A stretch of 64,000 nucleotides of DNA from an uncultured Collinsella sp. (GTDB lineage: Bacteria > Actinomycetota > Coriobacteriia > Coriobacteriales > Coriobacteriaceae): contig UQHS01000012.1 of assembly GCA_900540845.1 (NCBI GenBank), forward strand, positions 18,358-82,357, read 5' to 3'. Shown here piece after piece: positions 1 through 7,789 of this stretch. Under the pieces are notes generated by a model. The model had not been told where the DNA came from. It saw only the letters and a program-made list of their open reading frames with translations, and ran no database searches. Position 1 is the stretch's first letter; every line of letters starts with the position of its first letter. The translations under genes were made by a program, and so were the position numbers.

Positions 1-134
1 AACTGTTCATCGAGCAAAGCGACGGGCAGACCATGCGCGCCGAAATCCCCGTTCGGGTCAACGCGCGCTCGATCCCGCTCATCTCCGAGGTCAAGGGTGT
101 TGTGGGCAACAAGGGCCGCGTGACGGTAATTTAG
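1..134 (+). CDS. C-terminal end of an unidentified protein
   Basis: An open frame enters from the left edge and stops at TAG 132-134. About 43 residues are visible, ending in GNKGRVTVI, with no cysteines, no obvious membrane segment and no motif I recognise. Codon use is like the neighbouring genes, so this is very probably the tail of a real gene. The upstream part is outside the window, so no function is proposed. Confidence 0.6.
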   Translation, partial: LFIEQSDGQTMRAEIPVRVNARSIPLISEVKGVVGNKGRVTVI

Positions 135-275
135 CCGCCAGGCGGCCAGCTCGCCGCTCAAGTCAGGGATGCGCCGCCCTTAGGCGTACGCACCCTGCCT
201 TTCGGGGCAATCTGACTCGCCTGACGGCTAAATCCGCTTTTGCGCATCTGTCATTTCGAGTCCTGCTGAAGATGT

Positions 276-394
276 GTCCCGCCACGGCACATATTGTCCC
301 GCGCGCAGTTTCCGCACGAGCCGAAGGCCACTAAATGTGGCCTTCGTGCGAGCAGGACTGTTTGAGCACGGGACAATATGTGCCGTGGCGGGAC
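276..394 (+). repeat. Family A nested-palindrome element, copy A1
   Basis: Bases 276-301 are exactly complementary to 369-394 (26 bp). Between them is a core with the conserved segment TTCCGCACGAGCC (310-322), an inner 9-bp stem (323-331 with 337-345, loop TAAAT), and the conserved segment CGTGCGAGCAGGACTG (345-360) followed by TTTGAGC. The same core recurs at 13381-13500 and 48509-48609 with unrelated arms. It fills most of the 340-base gap 135-474; the rest of that gap shows only a weak imperfect dyad near 162-210. No T-run follows, so it is not a simple terminator. Confidence 0.85.
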
Positions 395-474
395 GTCTCG
401 TGTAAGACGCACGTGCATTTGGGCATACTAGTGCGTAGTTGTATCTGCAACTTTGTCTGAAAGGATTGATTCAT

Positions 475-840
475 ATGGCAACGTTTTTCAAGAATGACGA
501 GACCGGTAAGTTTCTCGCTGCGGTAGACGCCGACATGGTGGCGCCTGCCGATTACACCGAGGTCACCGCCAACTCCGTCGACGCCGCCGTCGAGAAGCAC
601 GTTCCGGTTGTCGACGTTCAGCGCGACGGCCATGTCCTCAACGTGACCGTCGGCGAAGTCGAGCACCCCATGGAGGATGCGCACTACATCGAGTGGATCG
701 CGCTCGAGGCCGCCGGTCGCCTGGAGATTCACTACCTCAAGCCCGGCCAGGCTCCCGTCACCTTCTTCGCCGGTGGCGCCAAGACCGGCATCGTGTATGC
801 CTACTGCAACCTGCACGGTCTGTGGAAGGCCGAGTTCTAA
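475..840 (+). CDS. Superoxide reductase (desulfoferrodoxin-like, lacking the desulforedoxin cysteines)
   Basis: A 121-residue protein of the superoxide reductase family, which reduces superoxide to hydrogen peroxide in the cytoplasm of anaerobes without making oxygen. The catalytic iron ligands are all visible: His42 in EKHVPVV, His64 and His70 in EHPMEDAHYIEW, and Cys111 and His114 in CNLHGLW; Glu40-Lys41 precede the first ligand as in the family. The N-terminal 35 residues align in position with the rubredoxin-like centre I domain of desulfoferrodoxin but have no cysteine, so the protein resembles the class III (Treponema-type) enzymes. Start ATG 475 follows AAAGGA at 459-464. It lies just before the NAD synthetase-like gene and downstream of element A1. 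Confidence 0.9.
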   Translation: MATFFKNDETGKFLAAVDADMVAPADYTEVTANSVDAAVEKHVPVVDVQRDGHVLNVTVGEVEHPMEDAHYIEWIALEAAGRLEIHYLKPGQAPVTFFAGGAKTGIVYAYCNLHGLWKAEF

Positions 841-843
841 TCC

Positions 844-2826
844 ATGAAGCTCGCCCTAGCGCAGATCGACGCCCGCCCGGGAGACTTCGATGGCCTGTAC
901 GCCCGTTTGGAGCGACAGCTGTCCATCGCTCACGAGGCGGGCGCCGACCTGTTGTGCGCGCCCGCCCCGCTCACGTGTGGTGTCACCCCCGGCGCGCTCG
1001 TCGAATCAACCGATTTTGAACACGACTTGCTGAGCTGCCTGCAGCGACTTGCGCAGGCGGCCAGCGAGTTGGGCATGGCGTGCCTCGTCCCGGCGGTACT
1101 CTCGCTGGAGGCGGGGCAGCTGTTCGAGGCGTACCTGCTGCGTCGAGGCCGTGTGGTGCCGCTGCGCCTCACGATGGTCCGCCATCATGAGGGGCTGCCG
1201 ATGTCCCCGTGGAGCCCGCCGGTGTTCGAGGTCGCCGGCACTCGCATCGCTGTCACGTTCGATTTCCAGCGTGACATGGAGTCGATTCCGCCGGGGTGCG
1301 ACCTCGTGCTGTACCTGCCGGTGAACGGCTTCGATATGACAGATGAGACGTCTGCCGCGGTGGCCGCCGTCGCCGACGGCGCGTTTTCGTCGACCGTCGC
1401 GAAGTCGGGGATGTGGATGGCCTGCCTTGCCCCCGTGGGCGGCTACGATCGCTCGGTTTACACGGGCGGTTCGTTTGTGATGGACGACGCCGGCCACGTG
1501 GTGGCCCAGGCGCCGTGTTTTGAAGAGGCCCTGCTGGTGCAAGACGTGCAGCGCGGTGTGTCGGTCGAGCCCCGCGCGCTGCACGAGCTTCCGTCGTATA
1601 CGCGCGAGCTGTGGCTGTGGGAGGCCCTCAAGCTTCACCTGCGCGATTATGTCGAGGGCGCGGGCGTCCGCGGCGTTGCCGTGCCGCTTGACGGCTCGCT
1701 CAACTCCGCGCTTCTCGCTCAGCTTGCCGTTGACGCCTTAGGTTCCCGCAACGTGCACGCCCTCGCCGTCCTCTCCGAGGATATGCACACCGCGAAGGAC
1801 GAGCTCGAGGAGGATTTGCGTCTCCAGCTTGTGCGCGACACGGCTTCGCGCCTGCATGTGCGTCTTGCCGAGCGCAGCATTCCCAGTGCGACGCTGCTCC
1901 TCGATCGCGACGACCCCGTTCAGGACGGCGGCTGGCTGCGCGGTGCCATGGGGAAGCTTCTCGTGGCGGACCTTGCACGCGAGTGCGGCCTGCTCGTCTT
2001 GTCGCCTTTGTGCAAGACCGATTACGCGCTGTGCGCGCAGGCCGCAGCTGCGGTGAGTGCGGACGCGCTCGCTCCGTTTGGCGACGTGTATTCCAGTGAG
2101 CTCGTGCGCCTTGCTCGCTCGCGCGCGCGTTATTCCGCCGCGTTGCCCGACGAGGTGTTGCGTGAGGATGCGCTTGAAAAGGCCTATCTGGACCGTGCCC
2201 GTCAGGCCGTATCGCAACTGCACGTCGAGTCCGAGATCGCCATGCGTGCGCAAGAAGTCTTGGAGGGCCTTGACCTGCGCTCTGTGGACGCCGCGCTCGA
2301 GGCGTACATCGATCGAGGTGCGCCGCTCGAGGAGTGCGTGTCGCCGGAGGTCCCGCTGCAGGCTGTCGCGCTGCTTGCGCTGATCGTTCAGCACAACGAG
2401 GCTTCTCGCCGCGTTTTGCCGTCCTGTCCCATCGTCTCGGCTCGGTCGTTTTTCGAGCGCGCCTGGCCCGTCGGCCTCGCATGGTCTGATATGGGGCTTG
2501 CGGGGGAGGAGCGCCTGCGCGCCCGCGATCTCGCAGACGCCGAGTTTCGGCGTCTGGAGCATAAGGGCGCCGCTCGCACCGAGCGCGCTCGCAGCGAGAT
2601 CATGGGCATGCTCGGGGCGATGCTGGGGCTTAGCCCCGAACAGCAGCAGGAGCTCATGAGTGAGGAGGGACAGCGCCGCATGCACGAAGAGCTGCAGCAG
2701 GCGCAAGAGGCCCTTCACGAGATGTTGGGCCATGGGGTCGATCCCGCATCGCTCATGGGGCTTGAGGGGGGCTTTGGCCCTCAAGGCCAAGCACCGTTCT
2801 CCACTGGCTTTTTCTCATTGAATTAA
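844..2826 (+). CDS. Degenerate glutamine-dependent NAD synthetase paralogue
   Basis: A 660-residue protein with the two-domain plan of glutamine-dependent NadE: an N-terminal nitrilase-type domain (about 1-260) and a C-terminal ATP-pyrophosphatase domain (about 270-560), then a helical Glu/Gln-rich tail. The key residues look lost. The nitrilase Glu segment reads APAPLTCG instead of a PEL-type motif. The Cys segment reads VTFDFQRDM where ICED is expected. The pyrophosphatase loop reads LDGSLNS instead of SGGxDS, and the NKSE region reads LCKTDY. The downstream APFGDVYSSELVRLAR stretch still aligns, so homology is clear. Start ATG 844 is 3 bases after the superoxide reductase stop, suggesting one transcript. 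I infer a non-catalytic or repurposed protein. Confidence 0.75.
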   Translation: MKLALAQIDARPGDFDGLYARLERQLSIAHEAGADLLCAPAPLTCGVTPGALVESTDFEHDLLSCLQRLAQAASELGMACLVPAVLSLEAGQLFEAYLLRRGRVVPLRLTMVRHHEGLPMSPWSPPVFEVAGTRIAVTFDFQRDMESIPPGCDLVLYLPVNGFDMTDETSAAVAAVADGAFSSTVAKSGMWMACLAPVGGYDRSVYTGGSFVMDDAGHVVAQAPCFEEALLVQDVQRGVSVEPRALHELPSYTRELWLWEALKLHLRDYVEGAGVRGVAVPLDGSLNSALLAQLAVDALGSRNVHALAVLSEDMHTAKDELEEDLRLQLVRDTASRLHVRLAERSIPSATLLLDRDDPVQDGGWLRGAMGKLLVADLARECGLLVLSPLCKTDYALCAQAAAAVSADALAPFGDVYSSELVRLARSRARYSAALPDEVLREDALEKAYLDRARQAVSQLHVESEIAMRAQEVLEGLDLRSVDAALEAYIDRGAPLEECVSPEVPLQAVALLALIVQHNEASRRVLPSCPIVSARSFFERAWPVGLAWSDMGLAGEERLRARDLADAEFRRLEHKGAARTERARSEIMGMLGAMLGLSPEQQQELMSEEGQRRMHEELQQAQEALHEMLGHGVDPASLMGLEGGFGPQGQAPFSTGFFSLN

Positions 2827-2851
2827 TGTGGCCTCGCGCCCTTACCATCCG

Positions 2852-2874
2852 TGGTATAGTAGAACAGATGTTCG
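2852..2874 (+). promoter_or_regulatory. ruvCAB promoter with LexA (SOS) box
   Basis: An extended -10 element, TG-G-TATAGT (2852-2860), is followed at once by the dyad GAAC-AGAT-GTTC (2862-2873), which matches the Gram-positive LexA box (CGAAC-N4-GTTCG). LexA bound here would cover the transcription start of ruvC, so the Holliday-junction operon is likely DNA-damage inducible. No good -35 is visible, as is usual for extended -10 promoters. Confidence 0.8.
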
Positions 2875-2896
2875 AATTGCATGGAAGGGAGGGCGC

Positions 2897-3421
2897 GTGG
2901 TCATCTTGGGGATCGATCCCGGTCTCGCTCACACCGGCTGGGGCATCGTGGAAGAACGCTGCGGGGATGTGCGTTGCCGTGCGTATGGCTGCATAGAGAC
3001 CTCAGCCGATTCTGACCTCGCCGCCCGCTTGAGGCGCATCGCCGACGAGCTTTCTGCGGTGGTGCACCGGTATGGCCCGCAGGAGGCCGCGGTGGAGGGC
3101 ATCTACTTCGGTGCCAACGTCCGTTCGGCTATTCCCACCGCGCATGCGCGCGGGGCCGCCCTCGTCGCCTGCTCCCTGTGCGGGGTGGAGGTTGGCGAGT
3201 ACACGCCCATGCAGATCAAGCAAGCGGTCGTCGGCACGGGCTCCGCAGATAAAAAGCAAGTCACATATATGGTTCGAACACTGCTCCATCTCGATCACGA
3301 CCCAAAGCCCGATCATGCGTCCGACGCCTTGGCGTGTGCCGTCTGCCATGCCCATCTTCGCCGTACGCTCGTCCGCACGGGGGGAGCCTATATTCAAGAG
3401 AAGGGAGATCCGTACGCATGA
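2897..3421 (+). CDS. ruvC: Holliday junction resolvase RuvC
   Basis: RuvC is the dimeric endonuclease that cuts Holliday junctions held by RuvAB. The GTG at 2897, behind GGAAGGGAGGG (2883-2893), gives 174 residues, the normal length; an upstream in-frame ATG at 2828 would add a non-conserved leader that overlaps the LexA box. Acidic catalytic residues are visible: Asp7 in GIDPG, Glu67 in AVEGIYFG, and the paired Asp in KPDHASDALA. It is first in a tight ruvC-ruvA-ruvB operon, with the TGA overlapping the ruvA ATG, and is probably LexA regulated. Confidence 0.95.
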   Translation: MVILGIDPGLAHTGWGIVEERCGDVRCRAYGCIETSADSDLAARLRRIADELSAVVHRYGPQEAAVEGIYFGANVRSAIPTAHARGAALVACSLCGVEVGEYTPMQIKQAVVGTGSADKKQVTYMVRTLLHLDHDPKPDHASDALACAVCHAHLRRTLVRTGGAYIQEKGDPYA

Positions 3422-4041
3422 TTTCTCAATTGAGTGGCGTGCTCGTCGAGGCCGTCCCCAGCGCCATCGTCATCGATGTGCATGGAGTCGGTTTTGAGCT
3501 GGGCATTTCGGGGGCAACCGCCGCGTCTCTACCTCCGGTAGGTGAGGAGGTGCGTGTTTATACGCGCATGGTCGTTCGCGAAGACTCCTGCACGTTGTTT
3601 GGCTTCGCCTCGAAAGACGAGCGCACGATGTTCGACAGGCTCGTCTCCGTGAGCGGCGTGGGCGCAAAGCTCGCCTTGGCTATTCTATCGACGTTCAGCG
3701 TCGGCCAGCTGTATACGGTCGTGATGGCCGAGGACGCCAAGGCGATGGCCACGGTCTCGGGCGTGGGCAAAAAGACAGCACAGCGCCTCATCTTGGAGCT
3801 GAAAAGCGTGTTCGCCAAAGACAAGAGCTTGGTTGCTGCAGAGGTTCCCAACGTCGCCCTGCCCCTGGACGTCGCAGCGTCTCAAGCTTCGTCCGCCATC
3901 GACGACGCCACTGCGGCCTTGCTCTCGATGGGCTTCACGCCCGCGGAGGTCACGCTCGCGCTCGAGGGATATGATGGTGCCGGCATGCGCGTGGAAGATC
4001 TTCTGGGCGCAGCGTTGAGACGCCTTGGAATGGATGCATGA
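3418..4041 (+). CDS. ruvA: Holliday junction DNA helicase subunit RuvA
   Basis: RuvA binds four-way junctions as a tetramer and loads RuvB for branch migration. The 207-residue protein shows the N-terminal OB fold (about 1-62), the two helix-hairpin-helix motifs in the middle (VSVSGVGAKLALAIL and VSGVGKKTAQRLILEL), and the C-terminal domain III after a flexible linker (about 160-207, SMGFTPAEV) that contacts RuvB. ATG 3418 overlaps the ruvC stop (ATGA), indicating translational coupling; its own stop overlaps the ruvB start. Confidence 0.95.
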   Translation: MISQLSGVLVEAVPSAIVIDVHGVGFELGISGATAASLPPVGEEVRVYTRMVVREDSCTLFGFASKDERTMFDRLVSVSGVGAKLALAILSTFSVGQLYTVVMAEDAKAMATVSGVGKKTAQRLILELKSVFAKDKSLVAAEVPNVALPLDVAASQASSAIDDATAALLSMGFTPAEVTLALEGYDGAGMRVEDLLGAALRRLGMDA

Positions 4042-5099
4042 TGTGGGAAGTCGACCAGTCAACTGATCTTTGGGACAATGCGCCCGCCGCGCCGCGCGCT
4101 CGCGAGAATGAGAGGTTCGTGACGGGCGAGCTCACGAGCGACGATCTCGATGTGGAACGCAGCCTGCGGCCCCAGCGGCTGGAGGACTACTGCGGTCAAG
4201 ATCACATCAAGCAAAGCCTGCGCATTCTCATCGAGGCCGCCCAGGCGCGTGGCGAGAGCCTCGACCATGTGATCTTCTCGGGCCCTCCGGGCTTGGGCAA
4301 AACGACCCTGGCCGCCGTCGTCGCCAACGAGATGGGCGCGCAAATCAAAACGACATCAGGCCCCGCCATCGCTCGCACCGGCGATCTGGCCGCCATCCTC
4401 ACCAACCTGCAGCCGGGTGACGTGCTCTTCATCGATGAGATTCATCGTCTCAATCGTCAGGTGGAGGAGATCTTGTATCCCGCGATGGAAGACTTCTCGC
4501 TCGACATCGTGATCGGCAAGGGCCCGGCGGCCCGATCCATTCGCTTGGACATCCCGCATTTCACGCTCGTGGGCGCCACAACGCGCTCGGGCATGCTCAC
4601 CGGGCCGCTTCGCGACCGTTTCGGCATCTCGTTTCGCCTGGATTATTACGGCATCGAGGACCTTGCGGATATCGTGTGCCGGTCGGCGGCGATTCTCGGC
4701 GTCGATATCGACCGCGAGAGCGCCAAGGAAATCGCCTCGCGTTCGCGTGGCACGCCGCGTCTCGCCAACCGCCTGCTCAAGCGCGTGCGGGATTACGCCC
4801 AAGTGAAGGGTGAGGGCTCCATCGAGCTCGGCATCGCGCAGGAGGCCATGTGGTTCTTCGAGATCGACGAGCTGGGCCTCGACTGGATGGACATTCGCAT
4901 TCTCGAGACGCTGTGCAAGACGTTCCGTGGCCGTGCTGTGGGCCTGTCTACCTTGGCGAGCGCCACGGGAGAAGACGCCAACACGCTGGAAGATGTCTAC
5001 GAGCCATATCTGCTGCAGTGCGGCCTCATTGTCCGTACGCCCCAGGGGCGCATGGCGACCCCCGCGGCCTTTGAGCATCTTGGGATGGAGTCGGTGTAG
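4038..5099 (+). CDS. ruvB: Holliday junction branch migration ATPase RuvB
   Basis: RuvB is the AAA+ hexameric motor that drives branch migration with RuvA. The 353-residue product has Walker A GPPGLGKTT (about residues 82-90), Walker B FIDEIHRL, sensor I GATTRSG, the sensor II arginine region GTPRLANRLLKR, and a C-terminal winged helix ending near TPQGRMATPAAFEHLG. The N-terminus carries about 30 extra residues before the conserved SLRPQRLEDYCGQ start. ATG 4038 overlaps the ruvA stop. Confidence 0.95.
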   Translation: MMWEVDQSTDLWDNAPAAPRARENERFVTGELTSDDLDVERSLRPQRLEDYCGQDHIKQSLRILIEAAQARGESLDHVIFSGPPGLGKTTLAAVVANEMGAQIKTTSGPAIARTGDLAAILTNLQPGDVLFIDEIHRLNRQVEEILYPAMEDFSLDIVIGKGPAARSIRLDIPHFTLVGATTRSGMLTGPLRDRFGISFRLDYYGIEDLADIVCRSAAILGVDIDRESAKEIASRSRGTPRLANRLLKRVRDYAQVKGEGSIELGIAQEAMWFFEIDELGLDWMDIRILETLCKTFRGRAVGLSTLASATGEDANTLEDVYEPYLLQCGLIVRTPQGRMATPAAFEHLGMESV

Positions 5100-5124
5100 C
5101 TGCAGGGTTTCCCATCCTCGCTCC

Positions 5125-5169
5125 GTGCTATGCTGATTCCATTATTCTCTCTTAAGGAAGGGACTCTTC
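5125..5169 (+). promoter_or_regulatory. Probable fhs promoter and ribosome binding site
   Basis: In the 70-base gap after ruvB there is an extended -10-like TGC-TATGCT near 5125-5133 and a strong AAGGAAGGG about 9 bases before the fhs ATG at 5170. No clear -35 is visible. This suggests fhs-folD is transcribed separately from ruvCAB. Confidence 0.4.
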
Positions 5170-6837
5170 ATGCCGACTGATATCGAGATTGCCCACTCCG
5201 TTGCGCCGTTGCCGATTCAGCAGGTCGCTGAGTCTGCCGGTGTCGACCCCGCATATCTGATCCCGTACGGCTTCGACAAGGCGAAGGTCGACTACTCGCT
5301 GCTCAATGAGCCTTCCGACCACGAGGCCAAACTCGTCCTCGTCACCGCGATCAACCCCACGCCCGCCGGCGAGGGCAAGACTACGACCACCATCGGCCTC
5401 GCCGACGCTCTTCGTCGCCGCGGCGTGAAGAGCGCCGTCGCCCTGCGAGAGCCTTCCCTCGGCCCGGTGTTTGGCGTCAAGGGTGGCGCCGCGGGCGGCG
5501 GGTATGCACAGGTCATCCCGATGGAAGACATCAACCTGCACTTCACCGGCGATTTCCACGCCATCGGCGCCGCCAACAACCTGCTCGCGGCAATGCTGGA
5601 CAACCACATCCAGCAGGGCAACGAGCTGGGCATCGACGTCAAGCGCATCACGTGGAAGCGTGCGGTCGACATGAACGACCGCCAGCTCCGTCACGTGATT
5701 GACGGCATCGGCGGCAAGGCCCAGGGGGTTCCGCGCGAGGACGGCTTCGACATCACCGTTGCCTCCGAGGTCATGGCAATCCTTTGTCTGTCCACCTCCA
5801 TTTCCGACCTCAAACAGCGCTTGGGTGAGATCGTGGTGGGCTACACCTATTCCGGCGAGCCGGTTCGCGCTCATCAGCTCAAGGCTCAGGGTGCCATGGC
5901 CGCGCTGCTCAAGGACGCCCTCAAGCCCAATCTCGTGCAGACGCTCGAGCACACGCCGGCTTTCGTCCACGGAGGCCCGTTCGCCAACATCGCCCACGGG
6001 TGCAACTCCGTCATGGCCACGCGCATGGCCATGCGTTTTGGCGACATCGCGATCACGGAGGCGGGCTTCGGCGCCGATCTGGGTGCGGAGAAGTTCCTCG
6101 ACATCAAATGCCGCATGACGGGCGTACGTCCGAGTGCCGTCGTTGTCGTCGCCACGGCGCGAGCCCTCAAATACAACGGCGGCGTCGCCAAGGCGGACCT
6201 CAACTCCGAGAACCTCGATGCCCTGCGCGCCGGCATGCCCAACCTGCTCCGCCATGTCGATAACATCCAGTCTGTCTATGGCCTGCCGTGCGTGGTCGCC
6301 ATCAACCGGTTCCCGTCCGACACCGAGGCAGAGCTCGACCTCATCGCGTCCGAATGCGAAAAGCTCGGCGTCAACGTCCGCCTGTCCGAGGTCTGGGCAA
6401 AGGGTGGCGAGGGCGCGCTTGAGCTTGCAGATGAGGTCATGCGCCTTGTCGAGCAGCCCCATGAGTTCAAGTTCGCCTATGAGGACGGCGCGGATATCGC
6501 CGATGCCCTCGAGGCCATTGCGACGAAGGTGTACCGCGCAGACGGCGTCGACTTTACTCCTGCCGCCAAGCGCCAGCTCGCCGAGCTTCGCGCCAACGGC
6601 TTCGGCAATCTCCCCGTCTGCGTCGCGAAGACGCAGTACTCCTTCTCCGATCAGGCAACCGCCCTCGGCGCCCCCGAGAACTTCCGCATCACGGTGCGCG
6701 AGCTCAAGGTCAGCGCCGGCGCGCATTTCGTCGTCGCTCTGACGGGCAGCGTGCTCACGATGCCCGGCCTCCCGAAGATTCCCGCCGCGGAGAACATCGA
6801 TGTGACCGACGACGGCGTGATCACGGGGCTTTTCTAG
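5170..6837 (+). CDS. fhs: Formate--tetrahydrofolate ligase
   Basis: Fhs joins formate to tetrahydrofolate using ATP to give 10-formyl-THF, feeding purine synthesis and one-carbon metabolism; in acetogens it is also a Wood-Ljungdahl step. The 555-residue length is normal. The P-loop TPAGEGKTTT lies near residue 64, and the conserved LREPSLGPVFGVKGGAAGGG region, GDFHAIGAANN and NRFPSDTEAE segments follow as in the family. The folD start is one base after its TAG, so the two consecutive enzymes of the folate branch are co-translated. Confidence 0.95.
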   Translation: MPTDIEIAHSVAPLPIQQVAESAGVDPAYLIPYGFDKAKVDYSLLNEPSDHEAKLVLVTAINPTPAGEGKTTTTIGLADALRRRGVKSAVALREPSLGPVFGVKGGAAGGGYAQVIPMEDINLHFTGDFHAIGAANNLLAAMLDNHIQQGNELGIDVKRITWKRAVDMNDRQLRHVIDGIGGKAQGVPREDGFDITVASEVMAILCLSTSISDLKQRLGEIVVGYTYSGEPVRAHQLKAQGAMAALLKDALKPNLVQTLEHTPAFVHGGPFANIAHGCNSVMATRMAMRFGDIAITEAGFGADLGAEKFLDIKCRMTGVRPSAVVVVATARALKYNGGVAKADLNSENLDALRAGMPNLLRHVDNIQSVYGLPCVVAINRFPSDTEAELDLIASECEKLGVNVRLSEVWAKGGEGALELADEVMRLVEQPHEFKFAYEDGADIADALEAIATKVYRADGVDFTPAAKRQLAELRANGFGNLPVCVAKTQYSFSDQATALGAPENFRITVRELKVSAGAHFVVALTGSVLTMPGLPKIPAAENIDVTDDGVITGLF

Positions 6838-6838
6838 T

Positions 6839-7708
6839 ATGGCGATGCTGATAGACGGTAAAAAAATGGCCGCCGAGGTTCGCGAGCGCGCCGCATCGCA
6901 GGTGAGGCGCCTGGCTTCCGAGGGCATTCCATGCGGCCTGGCCGTTGTTCTCGTTGGTGACGACCAAGCCTCGGCAACCTATGTCCGCGCGAAGCTGCGC
7001 GACTGCGAGGAGTGCGGCATCCCCTCGCAGGACCACAAGCTGCCGTCGTCCACAACGCAAGAAGAGCTCATCGCCTTGATCGAGCGGCTCAACGCCGACC
7101 CGGAGGTCGCGGGCATCCTCGTTCAGATGCCCCTGCCCAAGCATCTCGATGAGGAGTCCGTCGTCCTTGCCATCGATCCCGCCAAGGACGTCGACGGATT
7201 TCACCCTGAGAACTTGGGCAAGCTCGTTCGTGGGCTTTCCGGTCTTCGTCCCTGCACGCCGGCGGGCATCATGGAGATGCTCGACGCGTACGGCATCGAC
7301 CCTTCCGGGAAAAACGCCGTGATCGTGGGGCGGTCGTCCATCGTTGGCAAGCCGATGTCGCTCATGTTGCTTGCGCGCAACGCCACCATCTCGGTCGCCC
7401 ATTCGCACACCGACCCGCGCGAGCTCGCGCGCATCTGCCAAAGCGCGGATATCCTCGTCGCGGCGTGCGGCATCCCGAAGATGATCAAGGGCCCCTGGAT
7501 CAAGCCGGGCGCCACGGTGATCGACGTCGGTATGGATCGCGACGAAAACGGCAAGCTCTGCGGTGACGTCGATTTCGATTCCGCCGAGCTCGTCGCGGGC
7601 GCCATCACGCCCGTCCCCGGGGGAGTGGGTCCCATGACGCGCGCCATGCTCATGAGCAATGTGGTTCTCGCCGCTCAATTGCAGCATGGTTTGGGTATAA
7701 CAAACTAA
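6839..7708 (+). CDS. folD: Bifunctional methylene-THF dehydrogenase / methenyl-THF cyclohydrolase
   Basis: FolD interconverts 5,10-methylene-THF, methenyl-THF and 10-formyl-THF, using NADP(H), next to Fhs in the pathway. The 289-residue protein has the substrate region YVRAK (Tyr and the catalytic Lys), the VQMPLPKHLDE segment, the PCTPAGIMEMLDAYGID signature and the Rossmann loop GRSSIVGKPMSLML, ending in TPVPGGVGPMTRAML. It is translationally coupled to fhs (ATG one base after the TAG). A hairpin at 7718-7748 follows the stop. Confidence 0.95.
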   Translation: MAMLIDGKKMAAEVRERAASQVRRLASEGIPCGLAVVLVGDDQASATYVRAKLRDCEECGIPSQDHKLPSSTTQEELIALIERLNADPEVAGILVQMPLPKHLDEESVVLAIDPAKDVDGFHPENLGKLVRGLSGLRPCTPAGIMEMLDAYGIDPSGKNAVIVGRSSIVGKPMSLMLLARNATISVAHSHTDPRELARICQSADILVAACGIPKMIKGPWIKPGATVIDVGMDRDENGKLCGDVDFDSAELVAGAITPVPGGVGPMTRAMLMSNVVLAAQLQHGLGITN

Positions 7709-7717
7709 ATTTCGAAT

Positions 7718-7748
7718 GCGGCGGGTGGCCTTTCGGGCTGCCCGTCGC
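7718..7748 (+). terminator. Hairpin downstream of folD, possible terminator
   Basis: A 13-bp stem with wobble pairs (7718-7730 with 7735-7747) closes a TTTC loop just after the folD stop. The following tract (TCGTATTCATT) is only moderately T-rich, so termination may be partial. The dipeptidase gene starts 42 bases later. Confidence 0.45.
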
Positions 7749-7789
7749 TCGTATTCATTCGACAATGTTCAGATGTTCAAGGAGGACAT

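Noticed and set aside
276..394. Element A1 as an ordinary intrinsic terminator
   Set aside because: The 26-bp arms, the conserved core shared with two other loci and the lack of a T-run do not fit a terminator.
5152..6927. A 591-codon open frame on the minus strand across fhs
   Set aside because: It is the GC-driven shadow of the well-supported fhs gene; it has no family motifs and its composition is that of an antisense frame. Similar long shadows lie over the dipeptidase (7769-9544), the MetRS-like gene (13395-15713), copA (59577-61691) and the helicase (61992-63839).
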